DNA from: Opitutia bacterium
GTDB lineage: Bacteria; Verrucomicrobiota; Verrucomicrobiia; Opitutales; Opitutaceae
Assembly: GCA_016190985.1 (NCBI GenBank)
Contig: JACPPI010000007.1
Location: 124,001 to 188,000, forward strand
Reading direction: 5' to 3'
DNA: 64,000 bases
Shown here: positions 15,730 to 24,617 of the stretch, in pieces
How positions within the stretch are numbered: the stretch's first letter is position 1
How the letters are laid out: every line of letters starts with the position of its first letter
Program-made: the position numbers and the translations under genes
Notes under the pieces: model-generated
Database searches by the model: none
Seen by the model: only the letters and a program-made list of their open reading frames with translations
What the model was told of the DNA's origin: nothing

Positions 15730-17244
15730 ATGTCCATGCTCACCGCGAAAAAACCCACCCGCCCGGCCGCGCGCGCCGCCGGCCGCCCGTTGCCCGAGCT
15801 CATCTTCGGCGATCTCTGGGAATACGATCCGGCGCCCGAGACGGCCGATCCGAAGCTGAAGGCCCGCTACGACCTGTTTATCGGCGGCAGGTTCACCGCG
15901 CCCGCCTCCGGCAAATATTTCGACTCCATCAACCCGGCCAACGAGACGAAGCTCGCTGAGATCGCGCACGCCAACGCCGCCGACGTGGACGCCGCCTACC
16001 AGGCCGCGAAGAAAGCCCACGACAACGTCTGGGGCAGGATGCCCGGCCGCGAGCGCGCCAAATACATCTACCGCATCGCCCGCCTGCTGCAGGACCGGGC
16101 GCGCGAGTTCGCCGTCGCCGAGACGATGGACGGCGGCAAGCCGATCAAGGAGTCGCGCGATTTCGACGTGCCGATGTGCGCGGCGCATTTCTTCTACCAC
16201 GCCGGCTGGGCCGACAAGCTCGACTACGTGGCGCCCGGCCGCCGGGTCGCGCCGCTTGGCGTCGTGGGCCAGGTCATCCCGTGGAACTTCCCGCTGCTCA
16301 TGCTCGCGTGGAAGCTCGCGCCCGCCCTCGCCATGGGCAACACCATCGTCATCAAGCCGGCCGAGACGACCAGCATCACCGCGCTGAAGCTCGCCGAGAT
16401 CTTCCAGGACGCCGGCCTGCCGGCGGGCGTCGTCAACATCGTCACCGGCTTCGGCGACACCGGCGCGGCGGTCATGGGCCACCCGATCGCGGCGAAGGTG
16501 GCGTTCACCGGCTCGACGGAGGTGGGCAAGATCATCATGCGCTCGCTCGCCGGCACCGACAAGAAGATGACCATGGAGCTGGGCGGCAAGGCGGCCAACA
16601 TCGTGTTCGACGACGCGCCGATCGACCAGGCCGTCGAAGGCATCGTCAACGGCATCTTTTTCAACCAGGGCCATGTGTGCTGCGCCGGCTCGCGCCTGCT
16701 CGTGCAGGAGACTGTGGCCGCCGAGGTGCTGGCCAAGCTCAAGAACCGCATCCGCGTCCTCCGCATCGGCGACCCGCTCGACAAGAACACCGACATCGGC
16801 GCCATCAACTCGAAGGAACAGCTGGGCACGATCGAGCGCCTCGTCGCCATCGGCGTGAAGGACGGCGCGACGATGTTCCAGCCGCCGTGCAAGCTGCCGA
16901 GCAAGGGTTACTATTTCCGCCCGACGATCTTCTCGGGCGTCTCCATGAGCCACCGCATCGCCCGCGAGGAGATCTTCGGGCCCGTGCTCAGCGTGCTCAC
17001 CTTCCGCACCGTTGACGAGGCGGTCGAGAAGGCCAACAACACCGCCTACGGCCTCAGCGCCGGCGTGTGGACCGACAAGGGCACGCGCATCCTGAAGATG
17101 TCCACCGAGCTCAAGGCCGGCGTCGTCTGGGCCAACACCTACAACAAGTTCGACCCCACGTCGCCCTTCGGCGGCTACAAGGAGTCCGGCTTCGGCCGCG
17201 AGGGCGGCCGGCAGGGCCTGCTCGACTACTGCAAATTAATATGA
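15730..17244 (+). CDS. NAD-dependent aldehyde dehydrogenase (catalytically complete)
   Basis: A 504-residue ALDH-superfamily enzyme oxidising an aldehyde to a carboxylate. The cofactor-binding 'VIPWNFPLLMLAWKLAPALAMGN' region is near residues 180-202, the catalytic Glu lies in MELGGKAAN (near 283) and the catalytic Cys in 'GHVCCAGSRL' (near 317-318). ATG at 15730 follows the right GxxExxY repeat; in-frame codons upstream belong to that repeat. Its place after deoC suggests it oxidises acetaldehyde or a related product of deoxynucleoside breakdown. It is followed by a polypurine/polypyrimidine inverted repeat. Confidence 0.92.
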   Translation: MSMLTAKKPTRPAARAAGRPLPELIFGDLWEYDPAPETADPKLKARYDLFIGGRFTAPASGKYFDSINPANETKLAEIAHANAADVDAAYQAAKKAHDNVWGRMPGRERAKYIYRIARLLQDRAREFAVAETMDGGKPIKESRDFDVPMCAAHFFYHAGWADKLDYVAPGRRVAPLGVVGQVIPWNFPLLMLAWKLAPALAMGNTIVIKPAETTSITALKLAEIFQDAGLPAGVVNIVTGFGDTGAAVMGHPIAAKVAFTGSTEVGKIIMRSLAGTDKKMTMELGGKAANIVFDDAPIDQAVEGIVNGIFFNQGHVCCAGSRLLVQETVAAEVLAKLKNRIRVLRIGDPLDKNTDIGAINSKEQLGTIERLVAIGVKDGATMFQPPCKLPSKGYYFRPTIFSGVSMSHRIAREEIFGPVLSVLTFRTVDEAVEKANNTAYGLSAGVWTDKGTRILKMSTELKAGVVWANTYNKFDPTSPFGGYKESGFGREGGRQGLLDYCKLI

Positions 17245-17250
17245 TCCGTA

Positions 17251-17345
17251 TCTTTCTCTTTCCTCTTTCTCTTAATCTTTATCCCGGTTGGGGACGAAGG
17301 ACCGAGGGTCAGAGAAAAGGGAAAGATTAAGAAGAAAGAGAAAGA
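17251..17345. repeat. Polypyrimidine/polypurine inverted repeat
   Basis: A pyrimidine arm (17251-17280, containing cttaatcttt) pairs imperfectly with a purine arm (17322-17345, aaagattaagaagaaagag...). It fills the gap between the first aldehyde dehydrogenase and the POT transporter. A similar purine/pyrimidine arrangement is seen at 26575-26656. It could fold in RNA; no T tract makes it a classical terminator. Confidence 0.65.
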
Positions 17346-17351
17346 CTTTAA

Positions 17352-18698
17352 ATGCCCCAACCCTACCTCACCGCCCCGATCAAGACCGACAAGATGCCCC
17401 CGGGCATCCCCTACATCATCGGCAACGAGGCCGCCGAGCGGTTCAACTTCTACGGGATGCGCGCCATCCTCGTCGTGTTCATGACGAGGTATCTGGTCGA
17501 CCGCAGCGGCGCGCTGGCGCCCATGAGCGAGAATGACGCCAACAAGTGGTATCACCTCTTTTTGTCGGCGAATTACTTCTTCCCCATGCTCGGGGCGATC
17601 GTCGCCGACGCGTTTTTCGGCAAATACCGCACGATCTTCTGGCTCTCGCTGGTCTATTGCCTCGGCAGTCTCGCCCTGGCGTTCGACCACACGCGCCTCG
17701 GGCTCGGGGTCGGCCTCACGCTCATCGCGCTGGGTTCCGGCGGCATCAAGCCCTGTGTGTCGTCGAACGTGGGCGACCAGTTCGGCTCCGACAACCAGCA
17801 TCTGATGTCGCGGGCCTTCGGCTGGTTCTACTTCTCGGTCAACTTCGGCTCGTTCTTCTCGATCCTGCTCATCCCTTGGCTGCTGGAGCATTACGGCCCG
17901 GTGCCCGCGTTTGGCGTGCCGGCGGGGCTCATGCTGCTGGCGACGGTTATCTTCTGGGCGGGGCGCTTCAAGTTCGCCCACATCCCGCCGACGGGGAAGC
18001 GGTTCCTGAGCGACACCTTCAGCCGCGACGGCCTGCTCACCCTCGGTCGCATCGCCATCATCTACGCTTTCGTCGCCATCTTCTGGTCGCTGTGGGACCA
18101 GAGCGGCGGCGAGTGGGTCACGCAGGCCGAGAAGATGGACCTGCATTTCGCTGGCATCAACTGGCTCTCGTCCCAGATCCAGGCACTCAATGCCATCATG
18201 ATCCTGGCCTTCATCCCGCTGTTCCAATACGCGATCTACCCGGCGATCAACCGGGTCTGGGCGCTCACCCCGCTGCGCAAGATCGGCCTCGGCCTGATCG
18301 TCACGGGCTTCTCCTTCCTCGTCAGCGCGTGGATCGAGACCCAGATTGCGGCCGGCCTGAAACCCAGCATTGGCTGGCAGATTCCCGCCTACGCCCTGCT
18401 TTCCGCCGGCGAGGTCATGGTCTCCATCACCGGGCTTGAGTTCGCCTACACCCAGGCGCCGAAACACATGAAAGCCGTCGTGCAGTCGCTCTACCTGCTC
18501 GCGGTCTCCGCCGGCAATTTCTTCACCGCCATGGTCCACTGGTTTATCGAGAACCCCGACGGCTCGCTGAAACTGCACGGCGCGTCCTACTACAACTTCT
18601 TCGCCTACCTCTCCATCGGCTGCGTGGCCGTGTGGGTTTTCGTGGCGAAAGCCTACAAGGAAAAGACCTACCTGCAGGGTGACGCTCCCGCCGCCTAG
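17352..18698 (+). CDS. POT/PTR family proton-dependent oligopeptide transporter (MFS)
   Basis: A 448-residue transporter with about twelve membrane helices. POT signatures are present: 'GNEAAERFNFYGMRAIL' (residues 25-41, the ExxERFxYYG motif) and 'ALGSGGIKPCVSSNVGDQF' (near 125-143). It would import di- or tripeptides, or another small solute, with protons across the inner membrane. It lies between the two aldehyde dehydrogenase genes, only 18 bp before the second. Substrate cannot be told; the operon context suggests a metabolite related to deoxynucleoside use, or a later insertion. Confidence 0.9.
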   Translation: MPQPYLTAPIKTDKMPPGIPYIIGNEAAERFNFYGMRAILVVFMTRYLVDRSGALAPMSENDANKWYHLFLSANYFFPMLGAIVADAFFGKYRTIFWLSLVYCLGSLALAFDHTRLGLGVGLTLIALGSGGIKPCVSSNVGDQFGSDNQHLMSRAFGWFYFSVNFGSFFSILLIPWLLEHYGPVPAFGVPAGLMLLATVIFWAGRFKFAHIPPTGKRFLSDTFSRDGLLTLGRIAIIYAFVAIFWSLWDQSGGEWVTQAEKMDLHFAGINWLSSQIQALNAIMILAFIPLFQYAIYPAINRVWALTPLRKIGLGLIVTGFSFLVSAWIETQIAAGLKPSIGWQIPAYALLSAGEVMVSITGLEFAYTQAPKHMKAVVQSLYLLAVSAGNFFTAMVHWFIENPDGSLKLHGASYYNFFAYLSIGCVAVWVFVAKAYKEKTYLQGDAPAA

Positions 18699-18716
18699 CC
18701 TCAACCGACACCGCCC

Positions 18717-19583
18717 ATGTCCCGCCTCCCCATCACCAAGACCCCCAAGGTTTACGTTGGCGGCGCGTTCATCCGCTCCGAGAGCGCGCGCACCTTTCCG
18801 CTGCGGGACGCCGCCGGCAACTTTTTCGCCAACATCCCGCAGTGCACCCGCAAGGATCTGCGCAACGCCGTCGAGGCCGCCGCCAAGGCCGGTCCCGGCT
18901 GGGCCCGGCGCACTGCCTACAACCGCGGCCAGATCATCTACCGGCTCGGTGAGATGCTCGAGGCCCGCAAGGCCGATATGGCCGACGCCCTCGCGGTCGG
19001 CGGCGCCTCGAAGTCCGCCGCCGCAAAGGAAATCACCGCGACGATCGACCGGCTCATCTACTACGCCGGCTGGGCCGACAAATACGAGCAGGTGCTCGGC
19101 AATGTGAACCCCGTCGCGTCGCCGCACTTCAACTTCACCGTCACCGAGCCCATGGGCATCGTAGGGTTGCTCGCGCCCGAGGAGGCGCCGCTGCTCGCAC
19201 TCGTCTCGCTCATCGCGCCGGCCATCACCAGCGGCAACACCGTCGTCGCGCTCGCCTCCACGGCGCAGCCCTATCCGGCCATCGTGCTCGGCGAGATGCT
19301 CGCGACGAGCGACCTGCCCGGCGGCGTGGTTAATCTGCTCACCGGGTTCCGCAAGGAGCTGGTGCCGACCTTCGCCAGCCATACGCACCTTCGCGCCATC
19401 GCGGGCGTGGCCAACGCCGACGAGCGCAAGGCGCTCAAGCTGGCCGCCGCCGACAGCGTCAAGCGCGTCAAGCTGCTCAAGACCGAGGAGCCGGTGGACT
19501 GGTTCTCCGAGAAGGCCCAGGGCCTCTACGAAGTGCGCGACACGCTCGAGTTCAAGACCACTTGGCATCCGATCGGAGCCTGA
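18717..19583 (+). CDS. Truncated aldehyde dehydrogenase family protein without catalytic half
   Basis: A 288-residue protein matching only the N-terminal, NAD-binding half of ALDH enzymes ('TEPMGIVGLLAPEEAPLLALVSLIAPAITSGNTVVAL', about residues 141-178). The usual ELGGK Glu and the catalytic Cys region are absent; after 'GVVNLLTG' the chain runs into an unrelated 60-residue tail. The frame is clean with normal codon use, so it is probably a maintained protein and not decay. Paired ALDH genes next to deoC are known in other bacteria; a scaffold or regulatory role beside the complete enzyme at 15730 is inferred. Confidence 0.8.
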   Translation: MSRLPITKTPKVYVGGAFIRSESARTFPLRDAAGNFFANIPQCTRKDLRNAVEAAAKAGPGWARRTAYNRGQIIYRLGEMLEARKADMADALAVGGASKSAAAKEITATIDRLIYYAGWADKYEQVLGNVNPVASPHFNFTVTEPMGIVGLLAPEEAPLLALVSLIAPAITSGNTVVALASTAQPYPAIVLGEMLATSDLPGGVVNLLTGFRKELVPTFASHTHLRAIAGVANADERKALKLAAADSVKRVKLLKTEEPVDWFSEKAQGLYEVRDTLEFKTTWHPIGA

Positions 19584-19586
19584 GCC

Positions 19587-20018
19587 ATGATTGTTTTCAT
19601 CCCGCCTAACGCCGACGGCACCTACCCCCGCCCACCACTCAAGGTCTGGTGGATCATCTGGGTTTTTCTGCTGGTCGATCTTTTGGGAATTTACGCTGTG
19701 CTGGGCCAGGGCCCGTTGCTACCAGCGCCATCCGGAGGAAACCCGCTCACCAATCTTGTCGGTTTCGTGCCACTTTTTATCAGCATCATCATCCGTTGGC
19801 TGGTGCTGCCTCGTAGCGCCGAACCGATGAGGGCGTTTGTGCTTTTTGTTGTGGGTATTGCACTAGCCGAGTCTTGCGGATTGCTCGGCATCTTTCTCGG
19901 CGGGCCGTATCGCGACAGCCTGTTTGTGCTCGGCGTGCTGGGCGTCACCCAATACGTGCCGTTCTACGCGAAGAAGCTCTTCGACCCGAAGGGCTCGGGT
20001 TTCATCCCGAACAATTAG
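19587..20018 (+). CDS. Small membrane protein of unknown function
   Basis: A 143-residue protein with four predicted membrane helices ('WWIIWVFLLVDLLGIYAVL', 'LVGFVPLFISIIIRWLVLP', 'AFVLFVVGIALAESCGLLGI', 'DSLFVLGVLGVTQYVPF'). It begins 3 bp after the truncated aldehyde dehydrogenase stop, so it is the last gene of that operon. Codon use is slightly less GC-biased than the genes before it. No family is recognised. Confidence 0.75.
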   Translation: MIVFIPPNADGTYPRPPLKVWWIIWVFLLVDLLGIYAVLGQGPLLPAPSGGNPLTNLVGFVPLFISIIIRWLVLPRSAEPMRAFVLFVVGIALAESCGLLGIFLGGPYRDSLFVLGVLGVTQYVPFYAKKLFDPKGSGFIPNN

Positions 20019-20076
20019 CAAGCGGTCACCGGTCGCTGACGGCGTCAGCTTTGGGCCGCAGCCGCCCCGGGAGCTT

Positions 20077-20144
20077 ATGTAAACTATTAGTTGACATCAG
20101 CCAAAGCCGTTGCCGACCGGCCGATGTCAACTAATAGTATACAT
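20077..20144. repeat. Long palindrome between convergent genes
   Basis: Arms 20077-20098 and 20123-20144 pair over 22 bp with one mismatch; the arm core is actattagttgacatc. It lies between convergent genes (stops at 20018 and 20205). The same TTGACATC core forms a palindrome at 38234-38260, also between convergent genes. A bidirectional transcription end is likely, although there is no T tract. Confidence 0.8.
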
Positions 20145-20204
20145 TGGCATCGGAGGAGGCGGAGATATTTAGGCGGCGCGGGAGGGGGCGGGCACTGAAA
20201 GGAA

Positions 20205-20681
20205 TCAGGGGTTGCCGCTGAGTCGGCCGGTCTCGGCGAGCCGTTCGAGGAAGATCCAGCTGCGCTTGGCGCGGACCTCGGGACTCTTGGCATCCTCGAT
20301 GTAGCGCACGACCTGGCGGCGCAAGGCCACGGTGTGTTTCAGCCAGCGTTCCCGCAGTTCCGGCCGCGTGCGGAATATGCGGGACATTTCCTCGGGCAGG
20401 TCGGGTTCGCGCGAAGCGGTGTCGCGCTCCAGCGAGAACTCGACCGTGTCGCCCGCGTCCACGCCGGCGGCCCGCAGCAGGTCGACCTTGAGGGCGAGCT
20501 TGTAGTGCCCGCGCTTGCCGGGAAGCAGGGTGACGCGGTCGAGGTCGCCGTTGAAGCGGAGGAGCGCGTTCCAGCCCTTGTTCTCGGCCGGGGTCAACGC
20601 CAGCGCGGCGACGGCGCGCTTGGGGATGTCGACCCAGCGGACGAGCGAGACACGGTAGAGTCTGGCGCGCAACCGGACCAC
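20205..20681 (-). CDS. DUF1905/YdeI-like (OmdA) protein
   Basis: A 158-residue protein with an N-terminal DUF1905-type beta-barrel region ('GWNALLRFNGDLDRVTLLPGKRGHYKLALKVDLLRAAGVDAGDTVEFSLERD') and a C-terminal YdeI/OmdA helical segment with 'RRQVVRYIEDAKSPEVRAKR' near residues 124-143. Family members have been linked to bacteriocin tolerance; the molecular activity is unknown. A GTG at 20681 is taken as start, just past the aminopeptidase stop (7 bp gap), so the two are likely co-transcribed; an upstream ATG would overlap that gene by 56 bp. Confidence 0.75.
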   Translation of the reverse strand: MVRLRARLYRVSLVRWVDIPKRAVAALALTPAENKGWNALLRFNGDLDRVTLLPGKRGHYKLALKVDLLRAAGVDAGDTVEFSLERDTASREPDLPEEMSRIFRTRPELRERWLKHTVALRRQVVRYIEDAKSPEVRAKRSWIFLERLAETGRLSGNP

Positions 20682-20688
20682 GGGCGGA

Positions 20689-23340
20689 TCACTCCGGGAG
20701 TTTGACGCGCTCCTTGACCCACGCGTCGATGGCGGGCAGTTCACGTTTCTTCACAGCGGCGTAGAGCCGGATGAAGTCGGCGCCTTTGGCCGCTTCGGCG
20801 AGGGAATCGGGCGGGAGCTTGGCCCGCACGAGTTCCTCCAGCTCGGTGGCGCGGGCGGCCTCGGTCGAGGCGCGGGCGATGGCGGGCAGGTAGACATTGC
20901 GGCCGAAGAAGGTGGTGCGCTTCAGGAGCGCCTCGGTGTTGGCCCGGGCGAAATCCCAGGCCAGGTCGGCGTGTTCGCTGTTGGCGATGGCGGCGACGTT
21001 GCGCGCGGCCTCGGTGGCGGACAACTCGTCGCCCAGGGTCAGGGCGAGGGTCTCCCGGGCGAGCGCCGGGTCGAGCGCGGCCTGCATGCCGGCGTAGGCG
21101 CGGCGTTTTTCGGGTGTCGTCTGGGCGGCGCGGGCGAGGGCGTGCAACTGGTCGTAGGTTTCGCGCGTGGCGTAGCGGCCGACGACGGCGAGCACGGGGC
21201 CGCGGAGGTTGCCGGGCAGGCGGGCGGGCGCGGTCAGGAAATGTTGGAAGCGGCGCGTGCACTCCTCGATCACGGCGCGGTCGCCGTAGCGGCCGAGGGC
21301 CTCCACCAGCTTGGCGCGCAGCGTGGCGTCGAGCGGTGATTCGCCGGCCCGGTCCTCCCAGCCCAGGTGGGCGAGCCGGGGGCCGAACAGCTGGGTCGCC
21401 CAGACCTGAAAGGCGCGGCGGCCGGGCTGGTTGCGCTGAAGCAGGTCGAGCAGCGCGACCTTGTCCAGCAGATGCTCCCACACGGGCTGGCTCGGGCTGG
21501 CGCGGAGCTGCTCGGCGAGGCCGAGCCACGCGGTGGCGGGCAGGCGGCCGGCCTCGGTCAGGGCCCAGGTGTCGCCGAGCAGGTTGAGCTGGTCGGCGAC
21601 AGGCAGCGTGGTGATCTCGCGGCGGAGGGCGTCGGTGAGCGCGTCGTCATAGAGCACGCGGTAGAAGCCGGCGTTGCCGACGTTGGCCTTGGCCGTGCCG
21701 GCGCCGGCGGGCCACGGCGCGGTGGCGGGCCGCGCGTCGAGCAGGGTGACGGCGGGGGCCGCGAGGCTGGCCGTGTTGGCGAGGGTGACCGGGATTTTCC
21801 ACGCGAGCGGCGCGGGGGCGGGGTCGTTCACGGTGAAACGCGATTGCTCGAGGCGGAGGGTGCGGTTGGCGCCCTCGTCGGCGGCGGAGACAAACACGAC
21901 GGGGAAGCCGGGTTGCTCGGTCCAGTTGGCGGCCAGCTCGACGACGGGTTTGCCCGAGGCCGCGGCGAGCGAGGCCCAGAGGTCGGCGGTGGTGGTGTTG
22001 GAATACTGGTGGGTCGCCATGTAGTGGCGGAGGCCGGCGCGGAAGGCATCCTCGCCGAGGTAGGTCTCGAGCATGCGGAGGAAGGCCTGGCCCTTCTGGT
22101 AGGAGATGGTGTCGAAGGCGTCGTTGGCCTGGCTCTCGTTGGCGATGGGCTGCTGGATGGGGTGGGTGGTCCTGCGGGCGTCGAGCGCGAGGGCGGCCTC
22201 CTTGGCCTCGGCGGCGCGGACCCAGAGCTGCCACTCGGGGTTGAGGGCGTCGCTGGCCTTGGTGCCCATCCAGGAGGCGAAGCCCTCGTTCAACCAGAGG
22301 TTGTCCCACCACGCCATGGTGACGAGGTCGCCGAACCACTGGTGCGCCATCTCGTGGGCGATGACGGCGAAGACGCGCTCGCGATTCACCTGGGCGTCGG
22401 TCGCGGGGTCGTAGAGCAGGGCGGTGTCGATGTAGGTGATGCAGCCCCAGTTTTCCATGGCGCCGAAGGTGGCGAAGGCGTTGGGCACGGCGATCTGGTC
22501 GAGCTTGGGCAGCGGGTAGGGCACGCCGAAATACTGGTTGTAGTAGGCGAGGATGCGCTTGGTGGATTCCAGCGCGTAGGCGGCGCTGGCGCGCTTGCCC
22601 TCGGTGGTGATGATGCGGAGCTTCACGCCGTCCTGCTCGCCCTCGAGGGTCTCGAACTCGCCGGCGTAGAGCGCCACGAGGTAGCTGGCCATGGCCGGCG
22701 TGCGGGCGAACACGACTTCCTTCCAGCCGGGGCCCAGCGCGGTCTCGCGCACGGCGGGGGTGTTGGCGACCGCCATGAGTCTCTCCGGCACGACGAGCGT
22801 GATGTCGTAGGTGGCGCGGTAGACGGGCTCGTCCCAACACGGAAACACCCGGCGGGCGTCGGTGGGCTCGAACTGCGTGCCGAGCATGAGCTTCTCGCCT
22901 GCAGCGGTGGGGTATTTGTCGACGAAAAACCCCTCGGCCTGCGTGCCGATCTTCCCGCGGTAATCGAGGTGGACGGAGTGTCGGCCGGGGCCGAGCGCGA
23001 CGGGGAGGGTGAGCGTCTGCCTGGCGGGGTCGATTCGGGCAACCAAGGGGCGCGGCACGGCCGGGTCGTCCACAAGCGCGGCCGAGTCGATGATCAGCTC
23101 GTTGGCATTGAGCACGAGTTCAGTCACGGACTGGAGAACCTCCAGCTCGATGGTGGCCGTGCCCGTGGTGGTGCGGGCGGCGAGGTCGGGCTGGATGCGC
23201 AGCGCGTAGTGGCGCGGGACGGCGGTCTTGGGCAGCTGCCCGGGCGTGTCGGCGAAAGCGAAGGGCTTTTCCGCGAGCAGCGCGGCGGGCAGGCAACAGG
23301 CGAGCAGCACCGCTCGCGCGGCGCGAAGGAGGGTCGGCAT
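20689..23340 (-). CDS. M1 family zinc aminopeptidase
   Basis: An 883-residue exported metallopeptidase. A signal peptide (residues 1-23) is followed by the M1 layout: GAMENWG exopeptidase motif near residue 295, zinc motif HEMAHQW near 330 with the third ligand Glu in 'LNEGFASW', and a C-terminal ERAP1-like helical domain. It would remove N-terminal residues from peptides in the periplasm. Size and motifs match the tricorn-interacting factor F3/ERAP-type subgroup more than E. coli PepN. First gene of a two-gene unit with the YdeI-like gene. Confidence 0.92.
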   Translation of the reverse strand: MPTLLRAARAVLLACCLPAALLAEKPFAFADTPGQLPKTAVPRHYALRIQPDLAARTTTGTATIELEVLQSVTELVLNANELIIDSAALVDDPAVPRPLVARIDPARQTLTLPVALGPGRHSVHLDYRGKIGTQAEGFFVDKYPTAAGEKLMLGTQFEPTDARRVFPCWDEPVYRATYDITLVVPERLMAVANTPAVRETALGPGWKEVVFARTPAMASYLVALYAGEFETLEGEQDGVKLRIITTEGKRASAAYALESTKRILAYYNQYFGVPYPLPKLDQIAVPNAFATFGAMENWGCITYIDTALLYDPATDAQVNRERVFAVIAHEMAHQWFGDLVTMAWWDNLWLNEGFASWMGTKASDALNPEWQLWVRAAEAKEAALALDARRTTHPIQQPIANESQANDAFDTISYQKGQAFLRMLETYLGEDAFRAGLRHYMATHQYSNTTTADLWASLAAASGKPVVELAANWTEQPGFPVVFVSAADEGANRTLRLEQSRFTVNDPAPAPLAWKIPVTLANTASLAAPAVTLLDARPATAPWPAGAGTAKANVGNAGFYRVLYDDALTDALRREITTLPVADQLNLLGDTWALTEAGRLPATAWLGLAEQLRASPSQPVWEHLLDKVALLDLLQRNQPGRRAFQVWATQLFGPRLAHLGWEDRAGESPLDATLRAKLVEALGRYGDRAVIEECTRRFQHFLTAPARLPGNLRGPVLAVVGRYATRETYDQLHALARAAQTTPEKRRAYAGMQAALDPALARETLALTLGDELSATEAARNVAAIANSEHADLAWDFARANTEALLKRTTFFGRNVYLPAIARASTEAARATELEELVRAKLPPDSLAEAAKGADFIRLYAAVKKRELPAIDAWVKERVKLPE

Positions 23341-23434
23341 GGGGTGCGGGGACGATTGCCGCCCGGCCGGGGGATTGTCAACGGCCTCTCGACGACTCTG
23401 TCCGCCGAAGCCTTGGCGAAGGCGGAAGCCCCCC

Positions 23435-24421
23435 TTACTGGTGGTCGCGCTTTTTGAGGAAGCGGGCGATCTCCCGGGCGATGGGCATGGAGGGCGCGGT
23501 GCCGGGCTGCATGACCGAGAGGGCGGCGACGGCGTTGGCGTAGTGGGCGGCCTCGAAAATGTTGTGGCTGAACTTCACCAGGCCGGCCGCGAAACCGCCG
23601 ACAAAGGCGTCGCCCGCGCCGGCCGTGTCCACGACCTCGACGTCGTGCGCGAGGATGCGCTGGTAGACATCGGGCTGGGAGACGAAGCAGCCGCGCGCGC
23701 CGAGGGTGACGATGACGACCGGCACCGACAGGCAGCGGCAGAGGCGCTGGAGCGCATCGGACGTGAGCGCGTGCAGGGTCTCCTCGGAGAACTCGCCCCG
23801 GGCGTTGAACGGCGCGGTGCGGAGGATGGCCGCGCAGGAGGGACACTGCTTCACGAGGCCGGCGAACTCGCTCTCGTTGGGGATGAGCACCTCGGTGTGC
23901 CGGAGCACGGCGGGGTCGAACTCGGCGCGCAGCGGCGCGGGGTTGAGGACGGTGATGGCGCCGTTGCGGCGGGCGGTGCGCAGCACGAAGCCGACGGTGG
24001 CGTAGTCCGACTCGCCCTGGCAGACGACGACCTGGGCCGAGCCGAGCGGGGCCGGCGGGATGTCGCGCGGCTTCAGGCCGAGGTTGGCGCCGAGCGAAAT
24101 GATGATCTGGTTCTGGCCGGCGCCGTTGACGGTGATGACGGCGGCGCCCGTGGAGTGCTTGGGTTTTTCAACGAAGTGCGCGTGCAGGCCGGCGCCGCGC
24201 GCGAAGGGCCGGACGCGGTGCGCCGCGCCGTCGGGCCCGACCGCGCCGATGAACAGGGTGGCGATGCCCGCGCGCGCGGCGGCGACCGCCTGGTTGAAGC
24301 CCTTGCCGCCGGGCCCGGGCCGGAAATCCCCGACCACGGTCTCGCCCGGCCGCGGAAAGTTCTTCGTGTAGAACGCCAGATCCTGGACAAAGCTGCCGAC
24401 GACGACGACCGAGGACTTCAT
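23435..24421 (-). CDS. PfkB family carbohydrate kinase (ribokinase-like)
   Basis: A 328-residue sugar kinase. The N-terminal PfkB signature 'PGPGGKGFNQAVAAARAG' is at about residues 34-51 and the C-terminal one with the catalytic base, 'DTAGAGDAFVGGFAAG', near 262-277. It transfers phosphate from ATP to a sugar such as ribose or deoxyribose. ATG 24421 gives the normal N-terminus (MKSSVVVVGSF); further upstream codons are not conserved. A mid-protein Cys-rich stretch ('QCPSCAAI', 'QRLCRC') is unusual for the family. It stands alone on this strand. Confidence 0.9.
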   Translation of the reverse strand: MKSSVVVVGSFVQDLAFYTKNFPRPGETVVGDFRPGPGGKGFNQAVAAARAGIATLFIGAVGPDGAAHRVRPFARGAGLHAHFVEKPKHSTGAAVITVNGAGQNQIIISLGANLGLKPRDIPPAPLGSAQVVVCQGESDYATVGFVLRTARRNGAITVLNPAPLRAEFDPAVLRHTEVLIPNESEFAGLVKQCPSCAAILRTAPFNARGEFSEETLHALTSDALQRLCRCLSVPVVIVTLGARGCFVSQPDVYQRILAHDVEVVDTAGAGDAFVGGFAAGLVKFSHNIFEAAHYANAVAALSVMQPGTAPSMPIAREIARFLKKRDHQ

Positions 24422-24617
24422 GGACGGGATCAGGGCAAGGTGGCTTTGCGCACAGCGGCGCAAAGTGTCGGATAAGTCGCATCGCCGTTCATCTCGGGCA
24501 AAATGAAAAACTGTTCTGCGCCGCAACGCAACCCCGGCGGCGTCCGCTCATCCCGGCGGCGGCCCGCTCGTCCAGATCGCGGGTGCGCCCCGGCGCCGTT
24601 CCCGCAGTCTGCCCGCC

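Noticed and set aside
17226-19568. 780-codon antisense frame across the POT transporter and truncated aldehyde dehydrogenase
   Set aside because: Crosses two genes with good family matches on the other strand.
21367-23457. Long plus-strand frame opposite the M1 aminopeptidase
   Set aside because: Gly/Val-rich shadow of the HEMAHQW-containing gene.
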